From Methylomonas montana (GTDB taxonomy: Bacteria > Pseudomonadota > Gammaproteobacteria > Methylococcales > Methylomonadaceae): a DNA stretch of 64,000 nt. The notes beneath the pieces are model-generated. The model saw only the letters and a program-made list of their open reading frames with translations. It was not told where the DNA came from and did no database searches. Numbering within the stretch: the first letter of the stretch is position 1; each line of letters opens with the position of its first letter. Below, in pieces: positions 1-8,039 of this stretch. The stretch lies in the NCBI RefSeq assembly GCF_030490285.1, contig NZ_CP129884.1:3038001-3102000 (forward strand). Direction: 5' to 3'. Position numbers and translations under genes: made by a program.

Positions 1-2
1 AT

Positions 3-344
3 TACATCGCTCATCAACACAGCTACATCGATAGACAATACTGGCGCGACAGTTTTCCGATTATTTTCTACGTGCACCGCTCGTTTTCATCGATCATTCT
101 GTTCACCAACCTTTGGCTGGCCTGGAAGATCTATCAACAAGCTGCGAAAACCAGCCCATTATTGCGCATGGCTTATATATTGATGGGATTGATTACCACC
201 GCCATTCTGGCGGGCGTCAGCCTCGACCGACTTGGCTTTCCGGCCATTGCCCAACCGGTGCATTTATTGATGGCCAATCTGATATTCGGCGCGCAATTTT
301 TCATCTATATTTGCCTGAAGTATTCGGCAAACCGGACCGAATAG
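3..344 (+). CDS. CtaA/COX15-like membrane protein, C-terminal part (5' end outside window)
   Basis: The reading frame is open to the left edge, so only the last 113 or so residues are seen; the GTG at 72 is internal. The fragment has three hydrophobic segments. It carries a VHR motif at the start of the first complete one and a PVHLLMANL motif in the last, like the paired haem-ligand histidines in the C-terminal half of haem A synthase (CtaA/COX15), an inner-membrane enzyme that oxidises haem O to haem A. The stop at 342-344 is followed by about 120 bases before the helicase gene. The family call rests on this short stretch and is moderate; another small b-type membrane protein cannot be excluded. 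Confidence 0.5.
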   Translation, partial: YIAHQHSYIDRQYWRDSFPIIFYVHRSFSSIILFTNLWLAWKIYQQAAKTSPLLRMAYILMGLITTAILAGVSLDRLGFPAIAQPVHLLMANLIFGAQFFIYICLKYSANRTE

Positions 345-466
345 ACAAGCCAGGATTTTTACTGTAATTATCAATAAGTTAAACAGGATTAGCTCGAATT
401 GCGATACAATGTCGAGCATTGCTTGCCAACGGCCGGCTACTCTCTTTTTTTCTACAGGTATTATTA

Positions 467-2197
467 ATGTCCGACACCCCCTCCTCCGCCACGCCTTCCT
501 TTAAAGATTTATCGCTTTCAGACCCCATTCTCAAAGCCCTGGAAAGTGTCGGTTACGAAACCCCTTCGCCGATTCAGGCACAGATTATCCCTTTCGTGAT
601 GGCCGGCCGCGACGTGCTGGGCCAGGCACAAACCGGCACTGGCAAAACCGCCGCTTTCGCGTTGCCGATTTTGTCGCGTATCGACCTTAAACAAAAAGAC
701 CCGCAAGCTTTGGTGCTAGCCCCGACTCGCGAATTGGCGATTCAGGTAGCCGAGGCATTTCAAAGCTATGCCGCGCATATCAAAGGCTTTCATGTATTGC
801 CGATTTACGGCGGCCAAGACTACACCAGCCAGCTGCGTCAATTGAATCGCGGCGCCCACGTCATCGTCGGCACCCCTGGCCGGGTCATGGACCACATGCG
901 TCGCGGCACGCTGAAACTCGATCAACTGAAAACCCTGGTCTTGGACGAAGCCGACGAAATGTTGCGGATGGGTTTCATCGACGATGTCGAGTGGATTCTG
1001 GAACAAACCCCGTCGACCCGGCAAACCGCATTGTTCTCGGCGACCATGCCGACCGAGATCCGCAAAATCGCTCAGAAATATCTGAACAACCCGGAACAAG
1101 TCACCATCAAGGTCAAAACCGCCACGGCGGCCAATATCCGCCAACGTTACTGGTTCGTCAGCGGCGTGCACAAAATGGATGCCTTGACCCGGATTTTGGA
1201 AGCGGAAAACTTCGACGGCATGATTATTTTCGTCCGCACCAAAACCGCTACCATCGAAGTCGCCGAAAAACTGGAAGCGCGCGGCTTTTCCGCCTCGGCG
1301 ATCAATGGCGATATGTCGCAAGCCTTGCGGGAACGGGCCATCGATAACCTGAAAAGCGGCAAACTGGACATCCTGATCGCCACCGACGTCGCCGCGCGCG
1401 GCCTGGACGTGGACCGCATCACCCACGTCGTCAACTACGATATTCCTTACGACACCGAATCTTACGTGCATCGTATCGGCCGTACCGGTCGCGCCGGTCG
1501 CACCGGCGATGCGATTTTGTTTGTCTCGCCACGCGAAAAACGCCTGCTGGCCAATATCGAACAAGCCACCAAACAAAAAGTCGAGGAAATGCAACTACCT
1601 TCGACCGAGTTCATCAACAACGCCCGCATCAACCGCTTCAAACAACGCATTACCGACACCCTGGCCGGCGAGGAACTCAGCTTTTACAACCAGCTGATCA
1701 ACCAATTCCAGGTCGAGCACAACGTACCGGCTTTAGACATTGCCGCCGCACTGGCGAAACTGTTGCAGGGCGATACACCGCTGCTGTTGAAGGAACCCAG
1801 CAAAAAACCGCGTAAAGATGCAGACGATAACAAAGGCCGCCCAGACCGTGATCGCGGTCCACGACGTGAAAAGGGCCGCGTCGGCGCGGTGGAAATGGAG
1901 ACATTTCGTATCGAAGTCGGCCATAGTGACGGCGTCAAACCCGGCAATATCGTCGGCGCCATCGCCAACGAGACCGGTATCGACGGCGACCACATCGCCC
2001 GCATCAAGATCGAGGAACACTACAGCACCGTGGAACTGCCGGCCGGCATGCCCAAAGATTTATTTCAAGCACTGAAGAAAGTCAGAGTAGCCGGCAAAAC
2101 GTTGGATATTTCCAAATTCGACGCCAACCTGGTCAAGAAAGATAAAAGCAAAAAACGCGTCGGTTCGCCGTCGAAACGCGGTAAAAACAAGGAATAA
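467..2197 (+). CDS. deaD: DEAD-box ATP-dependent RNA helicase (DeaD/CsdA type)
   Basis: This is a cytoplasmic RNA helicase that unwinds structured RNA in ribosome assembly and mRNA turnover, often important in the cold. The 576-residue protein has the Q motif, Walker A (AQTGTGKT, about residues 54-61), the DEAD box, SAT, and HRIGRTGR of the second RecA domain. A basic, charged linker near 455-480 precedes a C-terminal RNA-binding domain of the DbpA/CsdA type (FRIEVGHSDGVKPGNIVGAI). The frame opens upstream at a TTG (419), but the ATG at 467 is preferred because MSDTP leads straight into the helicase core. The long CsdA-like tail makes DeaD likelier than RhlE or SrmB. A weak hairpin follows the stop. 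Confidence 0.93.
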   Translation: MSDTPSSATPSFKDLSLSDPILKALESVGYETPSPIQAQIIPFVMAGRDVLGQAQTGTGKTAAFALPILSRIDLKQKDPQALVLAPTRELAIQVAEAFQSYAAHIKGFHVLPIYGGQDYTSQLRQLNRGAHVIVGTPGRVMDHMRRGTLKLDQLKTLVLDEADEMLRMGFIDDVEWILEQTPSTRQTALFSATMPTEIRKIAQKYLNNPEQVTIKVKTATAANIRQRYWFVSGVHKMDALTRILEAENFDGMIIFVRTKTATIEVAEKLEARGFSASAINGDMSQALRERAIDNLKSGKLDILIATDVAARGLDVDRITHVVNYDIPYDTESYVHRIGRTGRAGRTGDAILFVSPREKRLLANIEQATKQKVEEMQLPSTEFINNARINRFKQRITDTLAGEELSFYNQLINQFQVEHNVPALDIAAALAKLLQGDTPLLLKEPSKKPRKDADDNKGRPDRDRGPRREKGRVGAVEMETFRIEVGHSDGVKPGNIVGAIANETGIDGDHIARIKIEEHYSTVELPAGMPKDLFQALKKVRVAGKTLDISKFDANLVKKDKSKKRVGSPSKRGKNKE

Positions 2198-2218
2198 TCT
2201 GGTCGCGAAGCTTGAAGT

Positions 2219-2245
2219 CCCTGCTTTGTGCTGATCAAAGCGGGG
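2219..2245 (+). terminator. Terminator-like hairpin after the helicase gene
   Basis: A 10-bp stem (CCCTGCTTTG pairing with CAAAGCGGGG, one G-U) encloses a 7-base loop 22 bases after the helicase stop. There is no T-run, so termination is uncertain. It lies between the plus-strand helicase and the convergent phzF-like gene. Confidence 0.35.
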
Positions 2246-2283
2246 CCTGGCTTGCTTAAGGCCTCGCTGTTAGAACCGTTCCG

Positions 2284-3201
2284 TTAATCAGGCAAATTAA
2301 CGCTACCTTCCGCAAACAACACCGCCTGACCACCGACCCTGATCGTCAAATTCTCCAAGCCCTTATTATCCATTTCCAGCTGAATCAAGCTACGACGGCT
2401 GAATTGGTCTCCACGCTCCACCGCAAACACATGGGTGCCTTTTCGGGTTTGCTCGAACGAACACAAATAGCAGCAAAATGCCGGCATCGCGCTGCCGACC
2501 GGCGGATCATCGTGAATACCAATATTAGGCCCAAGCAAGCGCACGTTAAAGTCGGCTTCCGGACCGGACGACTTGGGCGCGAACAGCAAAATTTCCTGCG
2601 CGGCAGTCTGCGGCGCGGCCGATTGCGACCATGCGGCATAATTGAAGCGGGCCTTGCGCACCGACTCGTAATTCCATACCGGCACCGCCAGATAAGGGAA
2701 ACCGCAAGAAACCAGGCGCGGCGAGTATTTTTTATGATCCAGATCGGCCAAGTTCAAGCCAAGGAAACGACAAAGTTCGTCGTCGCTGGGGGCAAACCGA
2801 TCGATAATCGAACTGACGCTACGACTAAATTGCACCAGACTAGGCTGACCATCCCGGCTGGAAATATTGACTTCGATAGCGCCGACATTTTGTTCGAAGA
2901 CCAACTTAGTGAGTGGGTCGGTTAGCGCTATATCGCCGGAGATCGCCAATACATAGGCGGCGGCGATAATCGGGTGGCCGGCGAAATTGATTTCGCCCAA
3001 TGGCGAAAAAATCCGCATCCGCCGCCGACCGTCCTCTTGAAGTTTATGGAAAATAAACACCGTCTCCGACAGGTTCAATTCCTTGGCAAGCACAGCCATT
3101 TTCTCGGCATTCAAACCGTCGGCTTTCGGAAACACCGCAATCTGAGCACCGTTGAAAACCCGGTCGGTAAATACATCGGCGATGTAATATTGGTATTTCA
3201 C
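2284..3201 (-). CDS. PhzF-family isomerase/epimerase-like protein
   Basis: The 305-residue protein belongs to the PhzF/diaminopimelate-epimerase fold. Its N-terminus (YYIADVFTDRVFNGAQIAVF) matches the family, and LSETVFI carries the conserved catalytic glutamate, near residue 46. PhzF itself isomerises a phenazine precursor, but most family members have unknown substrates and no other phenazine gene is here. The gene starts 3 bases after the nirD stop, so it is almost surely cotranscribed with nirBD. This placement suggests a role linked to nitrogen metabolism, but nothing in the sequence reveals the substrate. The fold is certain; the function is open. Confidence 0.85.
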   Translation of the reverse strand: MKYQYYIADVFTDRVFNGAQIAVFPKADGLNAEKMAVLAKELNLSETVFIFHKLQEDGRRRMRIFSPLGEINFAGHPIIAAAYVLAISGDIALTDPLTKLVFEQNVGAIEVNISSRDGQPSLVQFSRSVSSIIDRFAPSDDELCRFLGLNLADLDHKKYSPRLVSCGFPYLAVPVWNYESVRKARFNYAAWSQSAAPQTAAQEILLFAPKSSGPEADFNVRLLGPNIGIHDDPPVGSAMPAFCCYLCSFEQTRKGTHVFAVERGDQFSRRSLIQLEMDNKGLENLTIRVGGQAVLFAEGSVNLPD

Positions 3202-3204
3202 GCG

Positions 3205-3585
3205 TTACCCCACTTCACATGCCGTCAGGGACGGCGATTTGCGTTCGACAGACATCGGCGTTGTCAACACGGCCACCTTGCCGTGTTCGAGCCGTACCGG
3301 ATAGACTGGCACACACACATTGGCATCTTCGAAACAAACCCCGGTCCGCAGATGAAAATGCTGCTTGTACATCGGCGACGCCACCATCGGTTCGCCGCCG
3401 ATATCGCCTATCATGCCCCTGGACAAGACATTGGCTCCGCTAAACGGATCGAAATTGCCTATAGCATATACCGACTGCCGGCGCGGCTGGTAAAAAATAG
3501 CCACTTGCTTCCCCTGCACCAAGGCGCACACCCCGGAATCGGCTTGCAAGTCGTCGACATGACACACCTCTATCCACGCACACAT
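3205..3585 (-). CDS. nirD: Assimilatory nitrite reductase [NAD(P)H] small subunit
   Basis: NirD is the small partner of NirB in the cytoplasmic enzyme that reduces nitrite to ammonium with six electrons from NAD(P)H. The 126-residue protein has the Rieske-like fold of NirD (YAIGNFDPFSGANVLSRG, then ASPMYKQHFHLRTGVC) and lacks the Cys-His pairs of true Rieske proteins, as is normal for NirD. The start ATG shares its first base with the TAA of nirB, and a perfect AGGAGG lies 7 bases upstream inside nirB, so the two are translationally coupled. A PhzF-like gene follows at once. Confidence 0.95.
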   Translation of the reverse strand: MCAWIEVCHVDDLQADSGVCALVQGKQVAIFYQPRRQSVYAIGNFDPFSGANVLSRGMIGDIGGEPMVASPMYKQHFHLRTGVCFEDANVCVPVYPVRLEHGKVAVLTTPMSVERKSPSLTACEVG

Positions 3586-6125
3586 TATGCCGCCTCCTCT
3601 ATCAGTTTGAAATGCCTACGCTCTTGCGCATTGGCCGGCCGAACCTGGCCGCGCTCCTCGACGAACACCACATTGTCGTCGGCTTGATCGCTGTTCACGA
3701 AATGCCGGAAGCGTTTCAGGCGCTGTTCATCGGCCAGCGTGGTTTTCCATTCGCATTGATAGGTGTCGATGACATGCTGCATCTGCTGCTCCAGCTGCTC
3801 GCCTATGCCCAGCCGATCTTCAATCACCACGCTTTTTAAATAATCCAAGCCACCTTCCATGTTTTCCATCCAGACCGAGGTACGCTGCAAACGGTTCGCG
3901 GTACGGATGTAAAAAATCAACACTCTGTCGATGTATTTGATCAGGGTTGCCTTGTCCAGATTGGTCGCGAACAGATCGGCATGACGCGGCTTCATGCCGC
4001 CGTTGCCGCACACATACAAGTTCCAGCCGTTTTCGGTAGCGATCACGCCGATGTCCTTGCCTTGAGCCTCTGCGCATTCTCGGGTGCAGCCGGACACCGC
4101 AAACTTGATCTTATGCGGCGCCCGCAAACCTTTATAGCGATTCTCCAACTCAATCGCCAAACCGACGCTATCGTCGACGCCGAACCGGCACCAGGTGCTG
4201 CCGACGCAGGATTTGACGGTGCGCAACGATTTGCCGTAAGCATGGCCGGATTCGAAACCGGCGTCGATCAGCTCTTGCCAAATCAGCGGCAATTGTTCGA
4301 CGCGAGCGCCGAAAAGATCCACGCGTTGGCCTCCGGTGATTTTGGTGTAGAGCTGGTATTTCTTGCCTACTTGTCCCAGCGCAATCAACATATCCGGAGT
4401 AATTTCGCCGCCGGTGACGCGCGGCACCACCGAATAGGTGCCGTCTTTTTGCATATTGGCCAGGAAGATGTCGTTGGTATCCTGCAAACCAATATGCTCT
4501 TTTTCCAAGATGTAATCGTTCCAGTACGAGGCCAGGATCGAGCCGACCGCCTGTTTGCAGACTTCGCAGCCAAGGCCCTTGCCGTGTTTATCCAGCAATT
4601 CGTCAAAAGTTTTGATTTCTTCCACCATCACCAAGTGATACAAATCCTGGCGGGTATGCGGAAAATGCTCGCAAATATCGGTACTGACTTCCACACCAAG
4701 CTTGGTCAGCTCGCAATCCAATACCGACTTCAACAAAGCCGAGCAACCGCCGCAGCCGGTGCCGGCTTTGGTCTCGGCTTTCAAGCCGCCTATCGTGGTA
4801 CAACCGGCTTCGATCGCACCGCACACCTGGCCCTTGCTGACATCGTGACAGGAACAGATTTGCGCCGAGGCCGGCAACGCGTCCGGACCCAAACCGACAG
4901 ATTCGTCGTGGCGTTGCGGCAAAATCAAGGCGTCGGGGTTTTCCGGCAGTTCGATGCCGTTTAAACAGTATTGCAGCAAGGTGCCATAACCTGCGGCCTC
5001 GCCGACCAATACCGCGCCCAACAGACGCTTCCGGTCTTCGCTGACGACTAGACGTTTGTAAATTTCGCTGGAGCCGTTTTGATAGGTATAGACCAGCGCG
5101 CCTTGGGTACGGGCATGCGCATCGCCGATGCTGGCCACATCGACCCCCATCAGTTTTAACTTGGTACTCATGTCCGCGCCGGTAAAATTGCCCACTTCGC
5201 CAGCCAAATCGGCCACTACGGTTCGCGCCATCGCATAACCGGGCGCTACCAAACCGAAAATCTGGCCGTTCCACAATGCGCATTCGCCAATCGCATAAAT
5301 ATCGGCATCGGAGGTACGGCACTGATTGTCGATGACGATACCGCCGCGCGGCCCGACGTCCAAACCGCAGCCGCGGGCAATATCGTCACGCGGCCTGATG
5401 CCGGCGGAGAACAACACAATGTCGGTTTCCAAGGTTTCGCCATCGGCGAAATTCATCTTATGCAGACATTCGCTGCCGTCATCGATCAAGCTGGTGTTTT
5501 TGTTTAAATGTACTTTGACGCCGAGCGCTTCAATCTTGCGTTTCAACATCGCCCCGCCGCCATCGTCGAGTTGCACCGCCATCAAGCGCGGCGCGAATTC
5601 GACCACATGGGTATCCAGCCCTAAATCCTTCAAAGCTTTGGCGGCTTCCAAGCCCAGCAAGCCGCCGCCGATCACCACGCCAACTTTGGATTTAGCCGCC
5701 GCGGCGGTCATCGCCTCCAAATCTTCGATGGTGCGGTACACCAGACATTGCGGCCTTTCATGGCCCGGTACCGGTGGCACGAAAGGATAGGAGCCCGTCG
5801 CCAATACCAATTTGTCGTAATCGACCACTACGCCGTTGGTGGAGGTGACTTGTTTACGTTCCCGGTCGATACTCGCCGCCCTATCACCTAAATGAATTTC
5901 TATGCCGTGCTCTTCGAAAAAACCGTCGGCCACCAGCGACAAATCGGCGGCGGTTTTGCCGGAAAAATATTCGGATAAATGTACCCTATCGTAAGCCGCT
6001 CTGGGCTCTTCGCAAAAAGTAACTATCCGGTAGCGATCTTTCGCGCTGCTGCTGACCAATCCAGCCAGAAAATTCTGGCCGACCATACCGTTTCCGATAA
6101 CAACCAGGGTTTGCTTTATATTCAT
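3585..6125 (-). CDS. nirB: Assimilatory nitrite reductase [NAD(P)H] large subunit
   Basis: The 846-residue flavo-iron-sulfur sirohaem enzyme reduces nitrite to ammonium. Domains in order: FAD/NAD(P)H oxidoreductase (residues 5-290, with GNGMVG and the second dinucleotide motif GGGLLGLEAA near 153), a BFD-like [2Fe-2S] domain with cysteines around 424-461 (ICSCHD, GTGCGGC), a second cysteine pair near 520 (GCEVCKQA), then the sirohaem/[4Fe-4S] half with Cys640, Cys646, Cys680 and Cys684 (STWCRFG, SGCTRECAEAQ). Full length for NirB. The promoter region shows a sigma-54-like element and a leader with a terminator, so both nitrogen status and nitrate/nitrite probably control it. No nitrate reductase catalytic gene lies in the window. 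Confidence 0.97.
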   Translation of the reverse strand: MNIKQTLVVIGNGMVGQNFLAGLVSSSAKDRYRIVTFCEEPRAAYDRVHLSEYFSGKTAADLSLVADGFFEEHGIEIHLGDRAASIDRERKQVTSTNGVVVDYDKLVLATGSYPFVPPVPGHERPQCLVYRTIEDLEAMTAAAAKSKVGVVIGGGLLGLEAAKALKDLGLDTHVVEFAPRLMAVQLDDGGGAMLKRKIEALGVKVHLNKNTSLIDDGSECLHKMNFADGETLETDIVLFSAGIRPRDDIARGCGLDVGPRGGIVIDNQCRTSDADIYAIGECALWNGQIFGLVAPGYAMARTVVADLAGEVGNFTGADMSTKLKLMGVDVASIGDAHARTQGALVYTYQNGSSEIYKRLVVSEDRKRLLGAVLVGEAAGYGTLLQYCLNGIELPENPDALILPQRHDESVGLGPDALPASAQICSCHDVSKGQVCGAIEAGCTTIGGLKAETKAGTGCGGCSALLKSVLDCELTKLGVEVSTDICEHFPHTRQDLYHLVMVEEIKTFDELLDKHGKGLGCEVCKQAVGSILASYWNDYILEKEHIGLQDTNDIFLANMQKDGTYSVVPRVTGGEITPDMLIALGQVGKKYQLYTKITGGQRVDLFGARVEQLPLIWQELIDAGFESGHAYGKSLRTVKSCVGSTWCRFGVDDSVGLAIELENRYKGLRAPHKIKFAVSGCTRECAEAQGKDIGVIATENGWNLYVCGNGGMKPRHADLFATNLDKATLIKYIDRVLIFYIRTANRLQRTSVWMENMEGGLDYLKSVVIEDRLGIGEQLEQQMQHVIDTYQCEWKTTLADEQRLKRFRHFVNSDQADDNVVFVEERGQVRPANAQERRHFKLIEEAA

Positions 6126-6232
6126 CAGTGGGCCTCTGTTTACTTCGATTTATCCAAACGCGCTACCCGGCCAAACAGGCGGTAGCGCGGTTAAATGAGC
6201 TACCGTCTCGTCGTCACCCCTTTTTCAAACCC

Positions 6233-6284
6233 AAAAAAAAAGGCATCCTGATCGAATGATTAACTCATTCAAGCAGGACGCCTT
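6233..6284 (-). terminator. Intrinsic terminator in the nirB leader (attenuator)
   Basis: Read on the minus strand, an 11-bp stem (AAGGCGTCCTG with CAGGATGCCTT, one G-U) continues into an inner GAATGA/TCATTC stem and is followed by nine T residues (6241-6233). It lies about 110 bases upstream of the nirB start and downstream of the likely transcription start. It would therefore stop nirBD transcription unless an antiterminator acts, as in nas operons controlled by ANTAR proteins. In the other direction only three T residues follow, so it is a poor terminator for the plus strand. Confidence 0.8.
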
Positions 6285-6289
6285 TGTCC
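6276..6289 (-). promoter_or_regulatory. Candidate ANTAR-target hexaloop hairpin overlapping the terminator
   Basis: On the minus strand GGAC AAAGGC GTCC forms a short hairpin whose six-base loop has A at position 1 and G at position 4, the signature of RNA hairpins bound by ANTAR antiterminators. It uses bases of the 5' arm of the terminator, so both structures cannot form together. The stem is only 4 bp plus one pair beyond a mismatch. The upstream hairpin (6307-6325) has a 7-base loop without this signature, so the match to the two-hairpin ANTAR motif is partial. Confidence 0.45.
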
Positions 6290-6336
6290 AGGTTTAATAC
6301 GGGGGTAAGTCTAACGACGAGACTTGATAAATCTAT

Positions 6337-6352
6337 AACAAAATTAGTGCCA
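6337..6352 (-). promoter_or_regulatory. Sigma-54-like promoter of nirBD
   Basis: TGGCAC TAATT TTGTT on the minus strand has the GG of the -24 element 10 bases from the G of the -12 element, the required sigma-54 spacing. Only the -12 C is replaced by T. The predicted start is near 6326, giving a leader of about 200 bases that contains the attenuator. Confidence 0.6.
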
Positions 6353-6446
6353 ACAACCTAAACCCTTGAAACATCGCATCTCCAGACCAGAGCACCGCAT
6401 CCTGCGAACCATTACGCACCCAAATAAGGCATAAAAACCGGCACTT

Positions 6447-6463
6447 TGCACCACCATGGAGCC
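6447..6463. promoter_or_regulatory. NtrC-like binding site between nirB and narK
   Basis: TGCACC ACCA TGGAGC C matches the NtrC dyad GCACC-N5-GGTGC with one mismatch. It lies about 95 bases upstream of the nirB sigma-54 element and about 40 bases upstream of the narK one, a usual distance for an enhancer serving both divergent promoters. Confidence 0.5.
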
Positions 6464-6503
6464 ACGTCAGCATCTATTGCCAGTTTCTCCGTTGCCGCGC
6501 CAT

Positions 6504-6518
6504 TGGCATACAAGATGC
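6504..6518 (+). promoter_or_regulatory. Sigma-54-like promoter of narK-nasT
   Basis: TGGCAT ACAAG ATGC has GG and GC separated by exactly 10 bases. It departs from the consensus at the last base of the -24 box and the first of the -12 box. The predicted start, about 12 bases downstream, is only some 30 bases from the narK ATG, so there is no room for an attenuator here, unlike nirB. Confidence 0.45.
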
Positions 6519-6558
6519 TTGGATTAATCCAAGGATCGATCATCACCACGGATAAACC

Positions 6559-8037
6559 ATGTCTTTTACGCCTTTTAAATTGCTGTCCCTGCACGGAAAA
6601 ACCAAAGTGCTACATATGAGCTGGATCGCGTTTTTCATCAGTTTCGTGATTTGGTTTAACCACGCCTCCTTGCTGGTGCTGATTCAACAAGACCTGGGTA
6701 TCAGTGAAACCCAAATCGAGATTCTGTTGCTGCTCAACGTCGCTCTCACCATACCCGCTCGGGTGATCACCGGCATGCTGGTGGATAAATTCGGCGCCAA
6801 GATCAGTTACAGCGTACTGCTGGCAGTGTGCAGCATCCCCTGTTTCACGTTCGCGATGGCGGAAAACTTTACCGAACTGGCCTGGTCGCGCTTCTTGCTC
6901 GGCTTCATCGGCGCCGGCTTTGTAGTGGGTGTGCGTATTATCGGCGACTGGTTTCCGGCCAGCCAGGTCGGCACCGCCGAGGGTATTTACGCCGGCTGGG
7001 GTAATTTCGGCTCGGCGATCGCGGCGATTTTCCTGCCGGGGCTGGCGTTTTATTTCGGCGCAGAGCACGGCTGGCGCGCGGCGATTGCGCTGACCGGCGT
7101 CATCGCGCTGATCTATTCGGTGATTTATTATTTCAGCGTGGAAAACCTGCCACCGGAAATCGCCGCGCTGAAAACCCGCCGGCCTATGGCGATGGAAGTC
7201 ACCAGCATCCGCGACCTGTTTTTATACATGCTCAGCTTGGTGCCCTTGTACGCCACCATTTCGCTATTGGCTTGGAAACTATCGACGCCGGCGACGCCGG
7301 TTCTCAGTGAAGGCTGGAATCTGACGATCCATCTGGTGGTCTGGACGCTGTTTTTCATACACGTCTACCAGCTGGTCAACAACAATGCCGAACGCCTCAG
7401 CCAGCCAATCGCCAGCATTCATCTTTATCAATACCGGCAAGTATTCATCCTGGCGGCTGCCTATCTGATTACCTTCGGCTCCAAGCTGGCGGTATTGTCC
7501 ATGTTGCCGATGTTTTTCTTCAAAACCTTCAACGAAACTCAAGGCACCAGCATGTTGGATGCCGGCTTCCTGGCCTCCAGTTTCGTGGTGACCAATGTGA
7601 TCGCTCGGCCTGCCGGTGGCTGGTTTAGCGACAAGATCGGCCGCAAACTGTCCCTGTATGTATTCGTAGCTGGGCTGGCCGGCGGTTATTGGCTAATGGC
7701 GATGATCTCGCCACAATGGTCGATCATGGTTACGGTCGCCGTCACCTTGCTTTGCTCTATTTTCATGCAAGCGGCGGAGGGGGCAATTTTCGCGTTCGTA
7801 CCCTTGGTCAAGCGCGCCATTACCGGCGAAGTGGCTGGCATCGTCGGCGCTTACGGCAATGCCGGCGCGATCATCTATCTGATTTTGCTGACCTTCGTCT
7901 CGACCAGCCAATTTTTCCTGATCCTGGGTTTGTCCTGTTTCCTGCTGTTGGGTTTGATTTATTATCTGGAAGAACCTCAAAACTACATCACCGAAATCAT
8001 GCCGGACGGCTCCTTGCTGAAAATAGCCTTGGATTGA
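6559..8037 (+). CDS. narK: Nitrate/nitrite MFS transporter (NarK/NasA family)
   Basis: The 492-residue inner-membrane protein has about 12 hydrophobic helices and belongs to the NNP branch of the major facilitator family, which imports nitrate and exchanges nitrite. Visible family marks are VRIIGDWFP, the glycine-rich GIYAGWGNFGSA helix and the second signature GEVAGIVGAYGNAGAI. A central stretch (about residues 185-290) is longer and more polar than in many NarK proteins. It is divergent from nirB, shares its control region, and is followed after 2 bases by nasT. The position argues for assimilation rather than respiration. Confidence 0.93.
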   Translation: MSFTPFKLLSLHGKTKVLHMSWIAFFISFVIWFNHASLLVLIQQDLGISETQIEILLLLNVALTIPARVITGMLVDKFGAKISYSVLLAVCSIPCFTFAMAENFTELAWSRFLLGFIGAGFVVGVRIIGDWFPASQVGTAEGIYAGWGNFGSAIAAIFLPGLAFYFGAEHGWRAAIALTGVIALIYSVIYYFSVENLPPEIAALKTRRPMAMEVTSIRDLFLYMLSLVPLYATISLLAWKLSTPATPVLSEGWNLTIHLVVWTLFFIHVYQLVNNNAERLSQPIASIHLYQYRQVFILAAAYLITFGSKLAVLSMLPMFFFKTFNETQGTSMLDAGFLASSFVVTNVIARPAGGWFSDKIGRKLSLYVFVAGLAGGYWLMAMISPQWSIMVTVAVTLLCSIFMQAAEGAIFAFVPLVKRAITGEVAGIVGAYGNAGAIIYLILLTFVSTSQFFLILGLSCFLLLGLIYYLEEPQNYITEIMPDGSLLKIALD

Positions 8038-8039
8038 AC

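Larger units (their letters stand above)
6205..6325 (-). other. Long-range complementary segments flanking the nirB leader terminator
   Basis: GTCTCGTCGT at 6205-6214 and its exact complement ACGACGAGAC at 6314-6323 bracket the nirB leader terminator. In the nirB leader RNA the upstream copy forms one arm and the loop of a small hairpin (6307-6325, AAGTCT pairing with AGACTT). The downstream copy lies past the terminator, so the two could pair only in read-through transcripts. This pairing is seen in the sequence; a regulatory use is inferred. Confidence 0.4.

Noticed and set aside
716-1594. 292-codon minus-strand frame inside the helicase gene
   Set aside because: Antisense to conserved DEAD-box motifs, composition without homology; long shadow frames are common in GC-rich genes.
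3981-4964. 327-codon plus-strand frame inside nirB
   Set aside because: Opposite the FeS and sirohaem motifs of a conserved gene; a shadow.
6307-6325. First leader hairpin as canonical ANTAR hairpin
   Set aside because: Its loop has 7 bases and lacks A at 1 and G at 4 on the minus strand. On the plus strand the loop has A and G, but that strand is not the nirB leader.
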